Below are positions 1 to 7,739 of a stretch of 64,000 bases of DNA, one piece after another. Every line of letters begins with the position of its first letter. Within the stretch, counting starts at the first letter, position 1. This stretch comes from Bacillus_AB infantis_C. GTDB lineage: Bacteria > Bacillota > Bacilli > Bacillales > Cytobacillaceae. Where the stretch lies: the NCBI RefSeq assembly GCF_050107595.1, contig NZ_JBNILH010000014.1, positions 1 to 64,000 on the forward strand. Reading direction: 5' to 3'. A model generated the notes under the pieces. The model was not told where the DNA came from. It saw only the letters and a program-made list of their open reading frames with translations, and did no database searches. Position numbers and translations under genes: made by a program.

Positions 1-46
1 CCTTACAAGCAGAGGGTCGGCGGTTCGATCCCGTCATCCTCCACCA
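1..46 (+). tRNA. tRNA-Val (TAC), 3' part only
   Basis: The window opens inside this gene. The visible part starts in the anticodon loop (CTTACAA, anticodon TAC), followed by the variable region, a GGTTCGATCCC T-loop, the 3' acceptor strand and an encoded CCA. The 5' half lies outside the window. It is first in a run of seven tRNAs. Confidence 0.93.
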
Positions 47-51
47 TATTT

Positions 52-127
<76 letters not shown>

Positions 128-155
128 TTTCCTTTACTGACTTGTATAGGAATGT

Positions 156-240
156 GGAGGGGTAGCGAAGTGGCTAAACGCGGCGGACTGTAAATCCGCT
201 CCCTCCGGGTTCGGCGGTTCGAATCCGTCCCCCTCCACCA
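156..240 (+). tRNA. tRNA-Tyr (GTA)
   Basis: An 85-nt class II tRNA with the long variable arm expected for bacterial tRNA-Tyr. The anticodon loop CTGTAAA gives GTA. Acceptor strands GGAGGGG and CCCCTCC pair, and CCA is encoded. Confidence 0.96.
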
Positions 241-315
241 TTTTGAATAAAAAACTCCAGATTTGGACAATCTTATAAATGTCCTTTTTATTTTGACCGG
301 CAGGTCATTGATCAT

Positions 316-390
316 TGGGCTATAGCCAAGCGGTAAGGCAACGGACTTTGACTCCGTCATGCGTTGGTTCGAATCCAGCTAGCCCAGCCA
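316..390 (+). tRNA. tRNA-Gln (TTG)
   Basis: A 75-nt gene starting TGGGCTATAGCC, as in Bacillus tRNA-Gln. The anticodon loop CTTTGAC between ACGGA and TCCGT gives TTG. CCA is encoded. It sits 75 nt after tRNA-Tyr, the largest spacer in the cluster. Confidence 0.95.
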
Positions 391-393
391 TCC

Positions 394-466
394 GAGCCAT
401 TAGCTCAGTCGGTAGAGCATCTGACTTTTAATCAGAGGGTCGAAGGTTCGAGTCCTTCATGGCTCA
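394..466 (+). tRNA. tRNA-Lys (TTT), CCA not encoded
   Basis: A 73-nt gene with GAGCCAT/ATGGCTC acceptor pairing and anticodon TTT. After discriminator A466 the DNA reads TCA rather than CCA, so the CCA end would have to be added by the nucleotidyltransferase. The other six tRNAs here encode CCA. Only 3 nt separate it from tRNA-Gln. Confidence 0.94.
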
Positions 467-518
467 TCATAGCAGGGCATACCTTAGGATATATACCCTA
501 AGGTTTGTCTTAATGAAT

Positions 519-593
519 GCGGAAGTAGTTCAGTGGTAGAACATCACCTTGCCAAGGTGGGGGTCGCGGGTTCGAATCCCGTCTTCCGCTCCA
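519..593 (+). tRNA. tRNA-Gly (GCC)
   Basis: A 75-nt gene with GCGGAAG/CTTCCGC acceptor stem, anticodon GCC in loop TTGCCAA, T-loop GGTTCGAATCC and encoded CCA. Confidence 0.96.
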
Positions 594-599
594 ATATAC

Positions 600-675
600 G
601 GGGCCTTAGCTCAGCTGGGAGAGCGCCTGCTTTGCACGCAGGAGGTCAGCGGTTCGATCCCGCTAGGCTCCACCA
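600..675 (+). tRNA. tRNA-Ala (TGC)
   Basis: A 76-nt gene, GGGGCCT acceptor, anticodon TGC, encoded CCA. It is the last tRNA of the run and lies 16 nt before a strong terminator. Confidence 0.96.
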
Positions 676-691
676 TTACTACATACATCTT

Positions 692-722
692 ACCTTAAAC
701 TCTGCCGGGTTTAAGGTTTTTT
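692..722 (+). terminator. Terminator of the tRNA cluster
   Basis: Perfect 9-bp stem ACCTTAAAC/GTTTAAGGT with an 8-nt loop and a following T-run. It ends transcription of the tRNA run. Confidence 0.85.
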
Positions 723-921
723 ATGTTTAAGAAGGTTATAAATTCTAACGGCGGTGGTTGAACATAAATTCTGAATCTGTATCCAGCTGGTGTTTGCCGG
801 GGATGATCAGATTGTATGCGATATGATTCCGGCTGCCGGCCTCCTCGGAAATTTTCTTCTATTCTTTTTATCCTTTTGATTTTTCAGAAAAGTACGCATA
901 TATATGCATGATTTTGTCGAG

Positions 922-950
922 TTGAGTCATTGCTTTGAAAGCGGTTAAAA
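922..950 (+). promoter_or_regulatory. Possible SigA promoter of rocF
   Basis: TTGAGT (922-927), 17-bp spacer, TTAAAA (945-950). The match is modest. I looked for a SigL -24/-12 element, which drives rocDEF in B. subtilis, and found none with the required GG/GC spacing. Otherwise the stretch 723-966 shows nothing recognisable. Confidence 0.35.
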
Positions 951-987
951 TAAGAGCAGAACAGGGGTGAAGGAGGAACATAGAGAG

Positions 988-1884
988 ATGAAAAAACTAT
1001 CGATTATCGGAATGCCGATGGATCTTGGACAAATGAGGCGGGGCGTTGATATGGGGCCAAGTGCTATCCGCTATGCCGGTGTAAATGAACGCCTGAAAAC
1101 TTTATTCGAGCACATTCATGATCTGGGTGATATAGCGATTGGACGCCCGGAAGTAGAGATAGATCCGGATACTAATCTGAGAAATCTTGAGCTTATTGCA
1201 GAAAAGACCGGCCAGCTGGCAGAAAAGGTTGATGAAGTAATCATGGGTGGTTCATTTCCTCTTGTGTTAGGCGGGGACCACAGCATTGCCATCGGGACGC
1301 TTGCAGGTGTGTCACGGCACTATAAGAACCTCGGCGTCATTTGGTATGATGCCCATGGAGATCTGAATACAGCAGAAACATCGCCTTCTGGAAATATCCA
1401 TGGCATGCCGCTGGCAGCTTCGCTGGGCATCGGTCATCCGCTGCTGACTGAGATTGGCGGCTACTCACCAAAGGTCAAGCCTGAGAATATCGTCATCATT
1501 GGGGCAAGAGCCCTGGATGAGGGTGAAAAAGAGCTTGTGAAGGAGAAGGGCATTAAAGTATATACGATGCATGAGATTGACAGGCTCGGCATGGCAAGAG
1601 TGATGGAAGAGGCAATTGAGTATCTGAGGGACCGGACTGATGGGGTTCATCTATCATTGGATCTGGACGGGCTGGACCCCAACGATGCACCGGGCGTTGG
1701 AACGCCGGTCATCGGAGGCATAAGCTACCGCGAAAGCCATCTGGCGATGGAAATGCTGGCAGAAGCTGAGCTGATCACTTCCGCTGAATTCGTGGAGGTC
1801 AATCCGATCCTCGATGACAAGAATAAGACGGCATCTGTAGCCGTTGCGCTGATGGGATCGCTTTTCGGCGAAAAGCTCCTTTAA
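988..1884 (+). CDS. rocF: Arginase
   Basis: Arginase (L-arginine to ornithine plus urea), cytosolic, first step of arginine catabolism. The 298-residue product carries the binuclear Mn-binding motifs of the ureohydrolase family in order: GGDHS (about residue 98), DAHGDLN (about 124) and SLDLDGLDP (about 225). I start at ATG 988 rather than GTG 967 because AGGAGG at 971-976 lies upstream of 988 and the family N-terminus (KKLSIIGMPMDLGQ) begins there. In B. subtilis rocF is in the rocDEF operon; here it stands alone before sigW, an arrangement seen in other Bacillaceae. It ends in a bidirectional terminator. Confidence 0.96.
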   Translation: MKKLSIIGMPMDLGQMRRGVDMGPSAIRYAGVNERLKTLFEHIHDLGDIAIGRPEVEIDPDTNLRNLELIAEKTGQLAEKVDEVIMGGSFPLVLGGDHSIAIGTLAGVSRHYKNLGVIWYDAHGDLNTAETSPSGNIHGMPLAASLGIGHPLLTEIGGYSPKVKPENIVIIGARALDEGEKELVKEKGIKVYTMHEIDRLGMARVMEEAIEYLRDRTDGVHLSLDLDGLDPNDAPGVGTPVIGGISYRESHLAMEMLAEAELITSAEFVEVNPILDDKNKTASVAVALMGSLFGEKLL

Positions 1885-1896
1885 AATAGAAACAAA

Positions 1897-1927
1897 AAAC
1901 GGTAACTTGATTTTCAAGTTACCGTTT
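1897..1927. terminator. Bidirectional terminator between rocF and the Spo0E-like gene
   Basis: Near-perfect hairpin ACGGTAACTTGA/TCAAGTTACCGT flanked by A-run and T-run, so it can work on both strands. The stop codon of the convergent Spo0E-like gene (1919-1921) lies inside its right arm. Confidence 0.85.
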
Positions 1928-2077
1928 TTTGATTAAATGATTGTATTTGTTCAGCAATGAATCCAGCCTTGTACTGGCTTCGATTACGTGATGGCTGGAC
2001 AAAGAGGTACGGGAAGCTAGCTGGACCATTTCCTTGCGGCACTTTTCAATATCCTGCAACAGTTCTTGAACGCCCAT
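1919..2077 (-). CDS. Spo0E-family aspartyl-phosphate phosphatase (52 aa)
   Basis: A short gene on the minus strand encoding a 52-residue protein that reads as two helices with the family signature near the C-terminus: S-x-x-LD-x-LL followed by N-K-Y (residues about 36-45). Members remove phosphate from Spo0A-P and so delay sporulation. The ATG at 2077 is directly preceded in frame by TGA, so no longer start is possible; the upstream AGGCAGG is a modest ribosome binding site. Its stop sits in the rocF terminator. Family assignment is by eye and the physiological target is inferred. Confidence 0.8.
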   Translation of the reverse strand: MGVQELLQDIEKCRKEMVQLASRTSLSSHHVIEASTRLDSLLNKYNHLIKKR

Positions 2078-2200
2078 TCACAAAAAACCTGCCTTTTCCT
2101 CAGCTTAATTAGTCCCTTTATACCCCAAATAAAACTTTTTAAACATGAAGAAGTAAATTTTTGTTAAAATAATAGTTATTGAGAAATTTTATATAAAAAA

Positions 2201-2227
2201 CGAAACCTTTTCCGCTATCGATCCGTA
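2201..2227 (+). promoter_or_regulatory. SigW-type autoregulatory promoter
   Basis: GAAAC (2202-2206) followed by CCTTTT, then CGTA (2224-2227) with a 17-nt gap. This matches the extracytoplasmic-function consensus TGAAAC-N16/17-CGTA used by B. subtilis SigW to drive its own operon. Confidence 0.75.
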
Positions 2228-2264
2228 ATATCGTATAGCCGCATTAGAGCGGAGGTAAATAGAA

Positions 2265-2828
2265 ATGGAAGCAATCGTAAAGAAAAGGATCAAACAAGTA
2301 TTAAAAGGCGATCAGAATGCTTTTGGGGAAATTGTGGAAATTTATAAAGACAAGGTGTTCCAGCTTTGTTTCCGTATGCTCGGCAACCGCCATGAAGCGG
2401 AGGATATTGCCCAGGAGGCTTTCCTGCGCGCATATGTTAATATTCAAAGCTTTAATATCGATCTGAAATTTTCCACCTGGCTGTACAGAATCGCAACCAA
2501 TTTATGCATTGACCGGATCAGGAAGAAAAAGCCCGACTATTTTCTGGATGCAGAGGTCGCCGGGACGGATGGATTGACGATGTATTCTCAGATTGCAGCG
2601 GATACCAGGCTGCCCGAGGAAGATGTAGAGAGCCTGGAGCTTCAGGAAACCATTCAAAACGAAATTTCCAAGCTTCCTGAGAAATACAGGTCAGTAATTG
2701 TGCTGAAATATATCGAGGAGCTTTCTCTCAACGAAATAAGCGAGATTATGGACCTGCCGCTCGGGACGGTTAAGACCCGCATACACAGAGGCAGGGAAGC
2801 TTTAAGAAAGCAGCTGCGTCATGTGTAG
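2265..2828 (+). CDS. sigW: RNA polymerase ECF sigma factor SigW
   Basis: A 187-residue ECF sigma factor, the same length as B. subtilis SigW. Region 2 (about 20-90) has the DKVFQLCFRMLGNRHEAEDIAQEAFLRAY-type core-binding and -10 recognition helix; region 4 (about 130-185) has LPEKYRSV and the LPLGTVKTRIHRGRE helix-turn-helix. It directs the response to cell-envelope stress and antimicrobial peptides. Start ATG 2265 follows GGAGG (2251-2255). The gene is preceded by a SigW-type promoter and followed by rsiW in one operon, as in B. subtilis. Confidence 0.97.
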   Translation: MEAIVKKRIKQVLKGDQNAFGEIVEIYKDKVFQLCFRMLGNRHEAEDIAQEAFLRAYVNIQSFNIDLKFSTWLYRIATNLCIDRIRKKKPDYFLDAEVAGTDGLTMYSQIAADTRLPEEDVESLELQETIQNEISKLPEKYRSVIVLKYIEELSLNEISEIMDLPLGTVKTRIHRGREALRKQLRHV

Positions 2829-2897
2829 AGATGGATGGCTATGCCATCTTCTTTTGCAAAGATGAATGCAGCTTATCATTTTAAGAGGGTGAGAACT

Positions 2898-3536
2898 TTG
2901 AAATGTCCAGCAGAGATTGTCGAGTATATGCACGAGTATCTAGATGAAGAGATCTCAGCCGAGCATGAACAGCAACTAAGGGAGCATTTGAGCAGCTGCG
3001 AAGAATGCCGCTCTTATTTTCATGAATTAAAGAGAGCTATTGCACTGGTGCAAAGCACTTCACATATACAAGCTCCGTCAGGCTTCACAGCTGGTGTGAT
3101 GGCGAAGCTTCCGAAAGAAAAGAAGCAGGTGGGCTTCCAGAGATGGTTCAGACATCATCCATTGCTTACTGCTGCTTCCCTGTTTCTCGTCCTTATGATG
3201 GGAAGTGTCGTCTCCACCTGGAATAAGGACCATAATTTTTCGGTCTCCAAACAGCCGAACCTGATTGTCCAGAATGATACGGTCATCGTGCCGGAAGGTG
3301 AAGTAATCAAGGGCGATGTTATTGTCCGCAATGGCAAGATAAAAATAGAAGGCCAGGTCGATGGCGACGTGACCGTCATCAATGGAGAGCAGTACATGGC
3401 TTCTGCAGGCCATGTGACTGGTGATATCAAGGAAGTGAATGAAGTGTTTGAGTGGCTCTGGTATCATATCAAGAGCCTTGGCAAAGATCTCGTGAATGTA
3501 TTCGATGAGAAAGAAAAAGAGCCTGCAGCAGGCTGA
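2898..3536 (+). CDS. rsiW: Membrane anti-sigma-W factor RsiW
   Basis: A 212-residue zinc-binding anti-sigma factor that holds SigW inactive until it is cleaved in the membrane. The N-terminus has the ZAS motif HLSSCEEC (about residues 36-43); one transmembrane segment follows (about 91-112); the outer part contains the repeating GDVIVRNGKIKIEGQVDGDV pattern. I chose TTG 2898 (LKCPAEIVEYMHEYLD, matching the family N-terminus) with GAGGGTGAG upstream, rather than the longer frame from 2835. It lies 69 nt after sigW and ends before a hairpin terminator. Confidence 0.94.
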   Translation: MKCPAEIVEYMHEYLDEEISAEHEQQLREHLSSCEECRSYFHELKRAIALVQSTSHIQAPSGFTAGVMAKLPKEKKQVGFQRWFRHHPLLTAASLFLVLMMGSVVSTWNKDHNFSVSKQPNLIVQNDTVIVPEGEVIKGDVIVRNGKIKIEGQVDGDVTVINGEQYMASAGHVTGDIKEVNEVFEWLWYHIKSLGKDLVNVFDEKEKEPAAG

Positions 3537-3551
3537 TTGACTAGAGAGAGC

Positions 3552-3615
3552 AAATCCCTGTCAAAATAGGAATATCCGGATAAGCGGATATTCTTTTGGC
3601 AGGGATTTTCTTTTT
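3552..3615 (+). terminator. Terminator after rsiW
   Basis: Long imperfect hairpin: AATCCCTG(T)C...AGAATATCC / GGATATTCT...G(G)CAGGGATT, followed by TTTTCTTTTT. Confidence 0.75.
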
Positions 3616-3762
3616 GTGAATTAGAAGGCCCGCCAAGGGTTTTGCAATATATGCCATGCCCATATCATTGGTTTTCAGAGTATTTATGATATAATATGTG
3701 AGTTACATACATTGAAAACAAAGCTAATGCTTTTTGGAAAAATATATTTGGAGGAAGGGATA

Positions 3763-4590
3763 ATGTCGTTTGCAGATTTCTCAATTTTGAAATACCTGGC
3801 TAATATTGTTGACATTCTCCTTGTTTGGTACGTCATCTACAAGCTGATCATGATAGTGAGGGGCACCAAGGCCGTCCAGCTCTTAAAAGGGATCTTTGTC
3901 ATTCTGATCGTCAAGGTGATCAGCGACAAATTCCAGCTGCAGACGCTCGGCTGGATGATGGAACAGGTTCTGCTATGGGGAGTCCTGGCCATCATCATCA
4001 TATTCCAGCCTGAGCTCCGGAGGGCGCTTGAGCAGCTGGGGAGGGGAAGATTCTTCTCAAGAAGCAGCTCCCAGGAAGAGAATGAACAGGAAAAGATGGT
4101 GGATTCCATCACAAAGGCTGTTGATTATATGGCTAAACGCCGGATTGGCGCCCTGATTTCGATTGAACGTGAAACAGGGATGGGTGACTATATAGAAACA
4201 GGCATCCAGCTGAATTCAAAGATTTCGTCAGAGCTGCTGATCAATATATTCATACCGAATACACCTCTTCATGACGGTGCAGTCATCATCCAGAGGAACT
4301 GTGTGGAAGCTGCAGCCTGCTATCTGCCTCTCTCCGAGAGCCCGTTCATCTCAAAGGAACTCGGGACCAGGCACAGGGCCGCCCTGGGAATCAGTGAGGT
4401 CACAGACAGCCTTACAATCGTCGTATCTGAGGAAACAGGCAGCGTCTCACTGACTAAAAACGGCGAGCTTCACAGAAGCCTGAGCTCTGAGGCATTCAAG
4501 GAGCTCCTATCCAATGAATTGATTGTCAGCCAGAAGGCGAAACAGTCTTCTTCAGCCCGCTGGAATTGGAGGGGGAAGAAAAATGGATAA
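3763..4590 (+). CDS. cdaA: Diadenylate cyclase CdaA
   Basis: Makes cyclic di-AMP from two ATP. The 275-residue protein has three N-terminal membrane segments (residues about 8-95) and a DAC catalytic domain with the LHDGA motif (about 171-175) and GTRHRAALG (about 201-209). Start ATG 3763 follows GGAGG (3750-3754) and matches the family N-terminus; the frame is open further upstream but lacks a ribosome binding site. It overlaps cdaR by 8 nt, and glmM follows, the conserved cdaA-cdaR-glmM operon. c-di-AMP sets potassium and osmolyte balance, which links it to the two c-di-AMP riboswitches, the Ktr subunit and the RCK_C antiporter in this window. Confidence 0.97.
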   Translation: MSFADFSILKYLANIVDILLVWYVIYKLIMIVRGTKAVQLLKGIFVILIVKVISDKFQLQTLGWMMEQVLLWGVLAIIIIFQPELRRALEQLGRGRFFSRSSSQEENEQEKMVDSITKAVDYMAKRRIGALISIERETGMGDYIETGIQLNSKISSELLINIFIPNTPLHDGAVIIQRNCVEAAACYLPLSESPFISKELGTRHRAALGISEVTDSLTIVVSEETGSVSLTKNGELHRSLSSEAFKELLSNELIVSQKAKQSSSARWNWRGKKNG

Positions 4591-5911
4591 GCTGATTGAT
4601 AAGCTGGTGGACAACAGGTGGTTCATGAAAGCAGTGGCCCTTGTCCTGGCTTTGCTCCTTTTTGACGCCGTCTATGATGGATCGGACAATTCAAGCGAGG
4701 TTAATGTTCCGGGGGACCAGGACACGGAGCTGATTGAAGACGTTCCGGTCAAATCCTATTATGATACCGATAATCTTGTCGTCACCGGAGTTCCGGATAC
4801 TGTGGATGTGAGGGTGTCAGGGCCTAAAAGTCATGTCCAGATCGCCAAGACACAGCGGGACTTTGAAGTATATGTGAATTTATCTGATGCGGAAGTTGGC
4901 GAAAAGCAGGTCCGGATCCTTGTAAGGGATATTTCGGACCGCCTTGATGTAACGGTTGAACCCCGGTATGCAACGGTCTCTATCCAGGAAAAAGTGACTA
5001 AGCAGTTTAAGGTCGAGCCTGAATTCAATCAGTCCCTGCTTGGTGATGGATATACATCTGGAGCACCGTCCGTTAAGCCTGATACTGTCAAGATTACGGG
5101 CGCCAAGGATGTGGTCGACCGGATCAGCTATGTGAAGGCAGCACTTGATGTCAAGGGCCCGGTAGAGGAATCTGTCACAGGAGCTGCAAGCATCAGGGTA
5201 CTTGACAGGGATATGAATAAACTGAATGTAGCTGTAGATCCGGAGACGGTGGAGGTTACCGTGTCTGTGAAAAGCCTCGCCAAGACCGTGCCGATCGATA
5301 TTGTCCGGAAAGGGTCACTGCCTTCAGGTGTGACGCTTAACAGTATTGAACTGGACAAAACTGAAGCGAGAATTACGGGAAGCGAAGAAGCGCTCGGCCA
5401 GACAGAAAGAGTAAGAGTTGAGATTGACCTGGGCAAAATCACCAAAGATGGTGCTCGTACCCTTCCGGTCATCATCCCGGACGGCATCACATCCGTTGAT
5501 CCGAAGACAGTAGAGGCATCCGTGAATGTGACAGCGGAAAGCAAGGAAGATAAGGAGGATGCCGGCTCAGAGGAAGATGAAGCTGAGGCGGCGACTCCTC
5601 CTGCAGAAGAAACAAAGAAGGATGAAACCAAAACCTTTTCGAACCTGCCGATTGACCTCACCGGGACTGCAGAGGGATATACCGCGGCTTTCGCTGATGG
5701 AGCAGGAAGAACAAATCTGTCTGTGCAGGGGCCCGGCAGTGTCATCACTGGCCTCGGATCTTCAGATTTCAATATATTTGTCGAGGTAAGCAGCCTGCCA
5801 GAAGGGGAGCATGATGTGCCGGTAAAGGTCACTGGCCCTGATAATGTAAGCTGGAAGCTATCAAGAGAAACAGTGAAGGTTTCTATCACGAAAAATAACG
5901 AAGAAGCTTAA
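4583..5911 (+). CDS. cdaR: CdaA regulator CdaR (YbbR-domain protein)
   Basis: A 442-residue membrane-anchored protein: one N-terminal transmembrane helix (MKAVALVLALLLFDAVY, about residues 13-30) and then extracytoplasmic YbbR repeats of about 80 residues. An acidic linker rich in E, D and K (about residues 316-352) separates the third and last repeat. CdaR binds and modulates CdaA. The ATG at 4583 follows GGAGGGGGAAG and overlaps the end of cdaA by 8 nt, suggesting translational coupling. Confidence 0.95.
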   Translation: MDKLIDKLVDNRWFMKAVALVLALLLFDAVYDGSDNSSEVNVPGDQDTELIEDVPVKSYYDTDNLVVTGVPDTVDVRVSGPKSHVQIAKTQRDFEVYVNLSDAEVGEKQVRILVRDISDRLDVTVEPRYATVSIQEKVTKQFKVEPEFNQSLLGDGYTSGAPSVKPDTVKITGAKDVVDRISYVKAALDVKGPVEESVTGAASIRVLDRDMNKLNVAVDPETVEVTVSVKSLAKTVPIDIVRKGSLPSGVTLNSIELDKTEARITGSEEALGQTERVRVEIDLGKITKDGARTLPVIIPDGITSVDPKTVEASVNVTAESKEDKEDAGSEEDEAEAATPPAEETKKDETKTFSNLPIDLTGTAEGYTAAFADGAGRTNLSVQGPGSVITGLGSSDFNIFVEVSSLPEGEHDVPVKVTGPDNVSWKLSRETVKVSITKNNEEA

Positions 5912-5946
5912 TTAAAATGTCACTATGGTTAGAAGGAGCGATTTTA

Positions 5947-7296
5947 ATGGGTAAATATTTCGGTACCGATGGAGTACGAGGGATTGCAAATAGTGAGTTG
6001 ACCCCGGAGCTGGCTTTCAAACTGGGCCGGTTTGGCGGATATGTGCTAACAAGAAATGAGGACCGCCCAAAAGTATTGATCGGACGTGATACACGCATAT
6101 CAGGGCATATGCTGGAAGGGGCTCTTGTCGCAGGACTGCTTTCCATTGGGGCTGAAGTCATGCGCCTCGGCGTCATTTCAACGCCTGGAGTAGCGTATCT
6201 GACAAAAGCCCTGGGTGCACAGGCAGGTGTCATGATCTCGGCTTCCCACAACCCTGTAGCTGATAATGGGATCAAATTCTTCGGTCCTGATGGCTTTAAG
6301 CTTTCAGACGACCAGGAGCTGGAAATTGAGGCTCTCATGGATAAGACAGAAGATGAGCTTCCGCGTCCGGTAGGGGCAGATCTGGGCCAGGTGAATGACT
6401 ATTTTGAAGGCGGACAGAAATATCTTCAATATCTGAAGCAAAGTGTTGATGAAGATTTCTCAGGCATACATATTGCACTTGACTGCGCGAACGGGGCTAC
6501 TTCTTCACTGGCAGCACATTTGTTTGCAGACCTTGATGCCGATCTCTCCACAATGGGCGCATCCCCTAACGGCCTTAACATCAATGATGGCGTAGGGTCG
6601 ACGCATCCTGAGGCACTTTCGGCTTTTGTAAAGGAAAAAGGGGCGGATGCCGGGTTTGCTTTTGACGGAGACGGAGACCGTTTGATTGCTGTAGACGAAA
6701 ATGGCGACATCGTTGATGGAGACCAGATCATGTATATCTGCGGAAAGTACCTGAAAGAGCAGGGCCGTCTGAAGCACAACACAGTTGTGTCCACAGTCAT
6801 GAGCAACCTTGGCTTCTACAAAGGGCTTGAAGCAAATGGGATTGAAAGCATCCAGACTGCAGTCGGAGACCGCTATGTGGTGGAAGAAATGAAAAAAGAG
6901 GGCTACAGCCTTGGCGGGGAGCAATCCGGCCATATTATCTTCCTTGACTACAACACAACCGGTGATGGCCTTTTGACGGGCCTTCAGCTTGCCAATATCA
7001 TGCAGGCGACCAAAAAGCCGCTGTCAGAGCTTGCGAATGAAATGAGGAAGTTCCCGCAGACACTCGTCAATATTAAAGTCACAGACAAGCACCATGTAAC
7101 AGACAATGATAAGGTACATGCTGTGATTACAGAGGTTGAAAATGAAATGAACGGAAACGGGCGCATCCTTGTCAGGCCTTCCGGCACCGAGCCTTTGGTC
7201 CGTGTAATGGCTGAGGCGCCTACAAAGGAGCAGTGTGAGGCCTATGTGGAGCGCATAGCCGCTGTTGTCCGCGAGGAAATGGGTTTAAAGGAATAA
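5947..7296 (+). CDS. glmM: Phosphoglucosamine mutase GlmM
   Basis: Converts glucosamine-6-phosphate to glucosamine-1-phosphate for peptidoglycan and UDP-GlcNAc synthesis. The 449-residue protein shows all four alpha-phosphohexomutase signatures: active-site serine loop ISASHNP (about 98-104), metal loop DGDGDR (about 240-245), sugar loop GGEQSGH (about 325) and phosphate loop RPSGTEP (about 409). Start ATG 5947 has AAGGAG 8 nt upstream; the frame opens earlier at 5917 without a ribosome binding site. GlmM is known to interact with CdaA in related bacteria. A strong terminator follows. Confidence 0.97.
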   Translation: MGKYFGTDGVRGIANSELTPELAFKLGRFGGYVLTRNEDRPKVLIGRDTRISGHMLEGALVAGLLSIGAEVMRLGVISTPGVAYLTKALGAQAGVMISASHNPVADNGIKFFGPDGFKLSDDQELEIEALMDKTEDELPRPVGADLGQVNDYFEGGQKYLQYLKQSVDEDFSGIHIALDCANGATSSLAAHLFADLDADLSTMGASPNGLNINDGVGSTHPEALSAFVKEKGADAGFAFDGDGDRLIAVDENGDIVDGDQIMYICGKYLKEQGRLKHNTVVSTVMSNLGFYKGLEANGIESIQTAVGDRYVVEEMKKEGYSLGGEQSGHIIFLDYNTTGDGLLTGLQLANIMQATKKPLSELANEMRKFPQTLVNIKVTDKHHVTDNDKVHAVITEVENEMNGNGRILVRPSGTEPLVRVMAEAPTKEQCEAYVERIAAVVREEMGLKE

Positions 7297-7306
7297 TAGA
7301 AGGGAA

Positions 7307-7352
7307 GATATGCATAGAGGAACGCTTTGGCGCCTCTGTGCATATTTTTTTA
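7307..7352 (+). terminator. Terminator of the sigW/cdaA region after glmM
   Basis: Stem ATATGCATAGAGG / CCTCTGTGCATAT (7308-7320 / 7333-7345, one mismatch) followed by TTTTTTTA. Confidence 0.85.
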
Positions 7353-7403
7353 TATGGAGCTCCTGAGGCTTCATGGGAAAATGTGTATTTTTTATGATAT
7401 CAG

Positions 7404-7433
7404 TTGACGGATTCTCGCGTGGTGATGTATGAT
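7404..7433 (+). promoter_or_regulatory. Promoter of the glmS leader
   Basis: TTGACG (7404-7409), 18-bp spacer, TATGAT (7428-7433). Predicted start about 7440, about 68 nt before the ribozyme cleavage site, similar to B. subtilis. A second TATACT (7496-7501) has only a 15-bp spacer to TTGAAA and is less likely. Confidence 0.6.
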
Positions 7434-7505
7434 TATCCTGTTTTTGCAACCATAGTGCAAAGCATATTCAATAATTGAAAGGTGGGTCGTCAGGGTATAC
7501 TTTTA

Positions 7506-7646
7506 AAGCGCCTGAACTAGCCATGAGAGGGCTAGTTGACGAGGAGGAGGTTTATCGATTTTTCGGCGGATGCCTCCCGGTTGATCAAGCACAACCGAAA
7601 ATCCTTCTTTAAAGCATCAAGGCAACTTGGTGGACAAAGAGGGGGA
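7506..7646 (+). ncRNA. glmS ribozyme/riboswitch
   Basis: Self-cleaving leader that uses glucosamine-6-phosphate as cofactor. The core is recognisable throughout: AGCGCC with cleavage expected between A7507 and G7508, then CTAGCC...GGCTAG, GTTGACGAGGAGGAGG, TCGGCGGATGCCTCCCGGTTG, CACAACCGAAAATCC and GGCAACTTGGTGGACAAAG. It controls glmS by mRNA cleavage and decay. Confidence 0.95.
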
Positions 7647-7676
7647 TATGCTTCTGAATAAACAAAAACTAGAGAT

Positions 7677-7722
7677 AAGGGGGCAAGTATGCCCTCTAAA
7701 AAGGCTTCTTGCCCCCTTTATT
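7677..7722 (+). terminator. GC-rich hairpin between the glmS ribozyme and glmS
   Basis: Perfect 11-bp stem AAGGGGGCAAG (7677-7687) / CTTGCCCCCTT (7708-7718) followed by TATTA, ending just before the AGGGAGG ribosome binding site (7723-7729). It looks like a weak terminator or a structure protecting the cleaved mRNA; which of these it is cannot be told from sequence. Confidence 0.55.
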
Positions 7723-7739
7723 AGGGAGGACACAGAAGT

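Noticed and set aside
900..960. SigL (-24/-12) promoter for rocF
   Set aside because: A TTGC is present at 930-933, but there is no GG at the required distance upstream.
5128..5889. 253-residue Ser/Thr-rich frame opposite cdaR
   Set aside because: Antisense shadow of a well-supported gene, without a ribosome binding site or recognisable domain.
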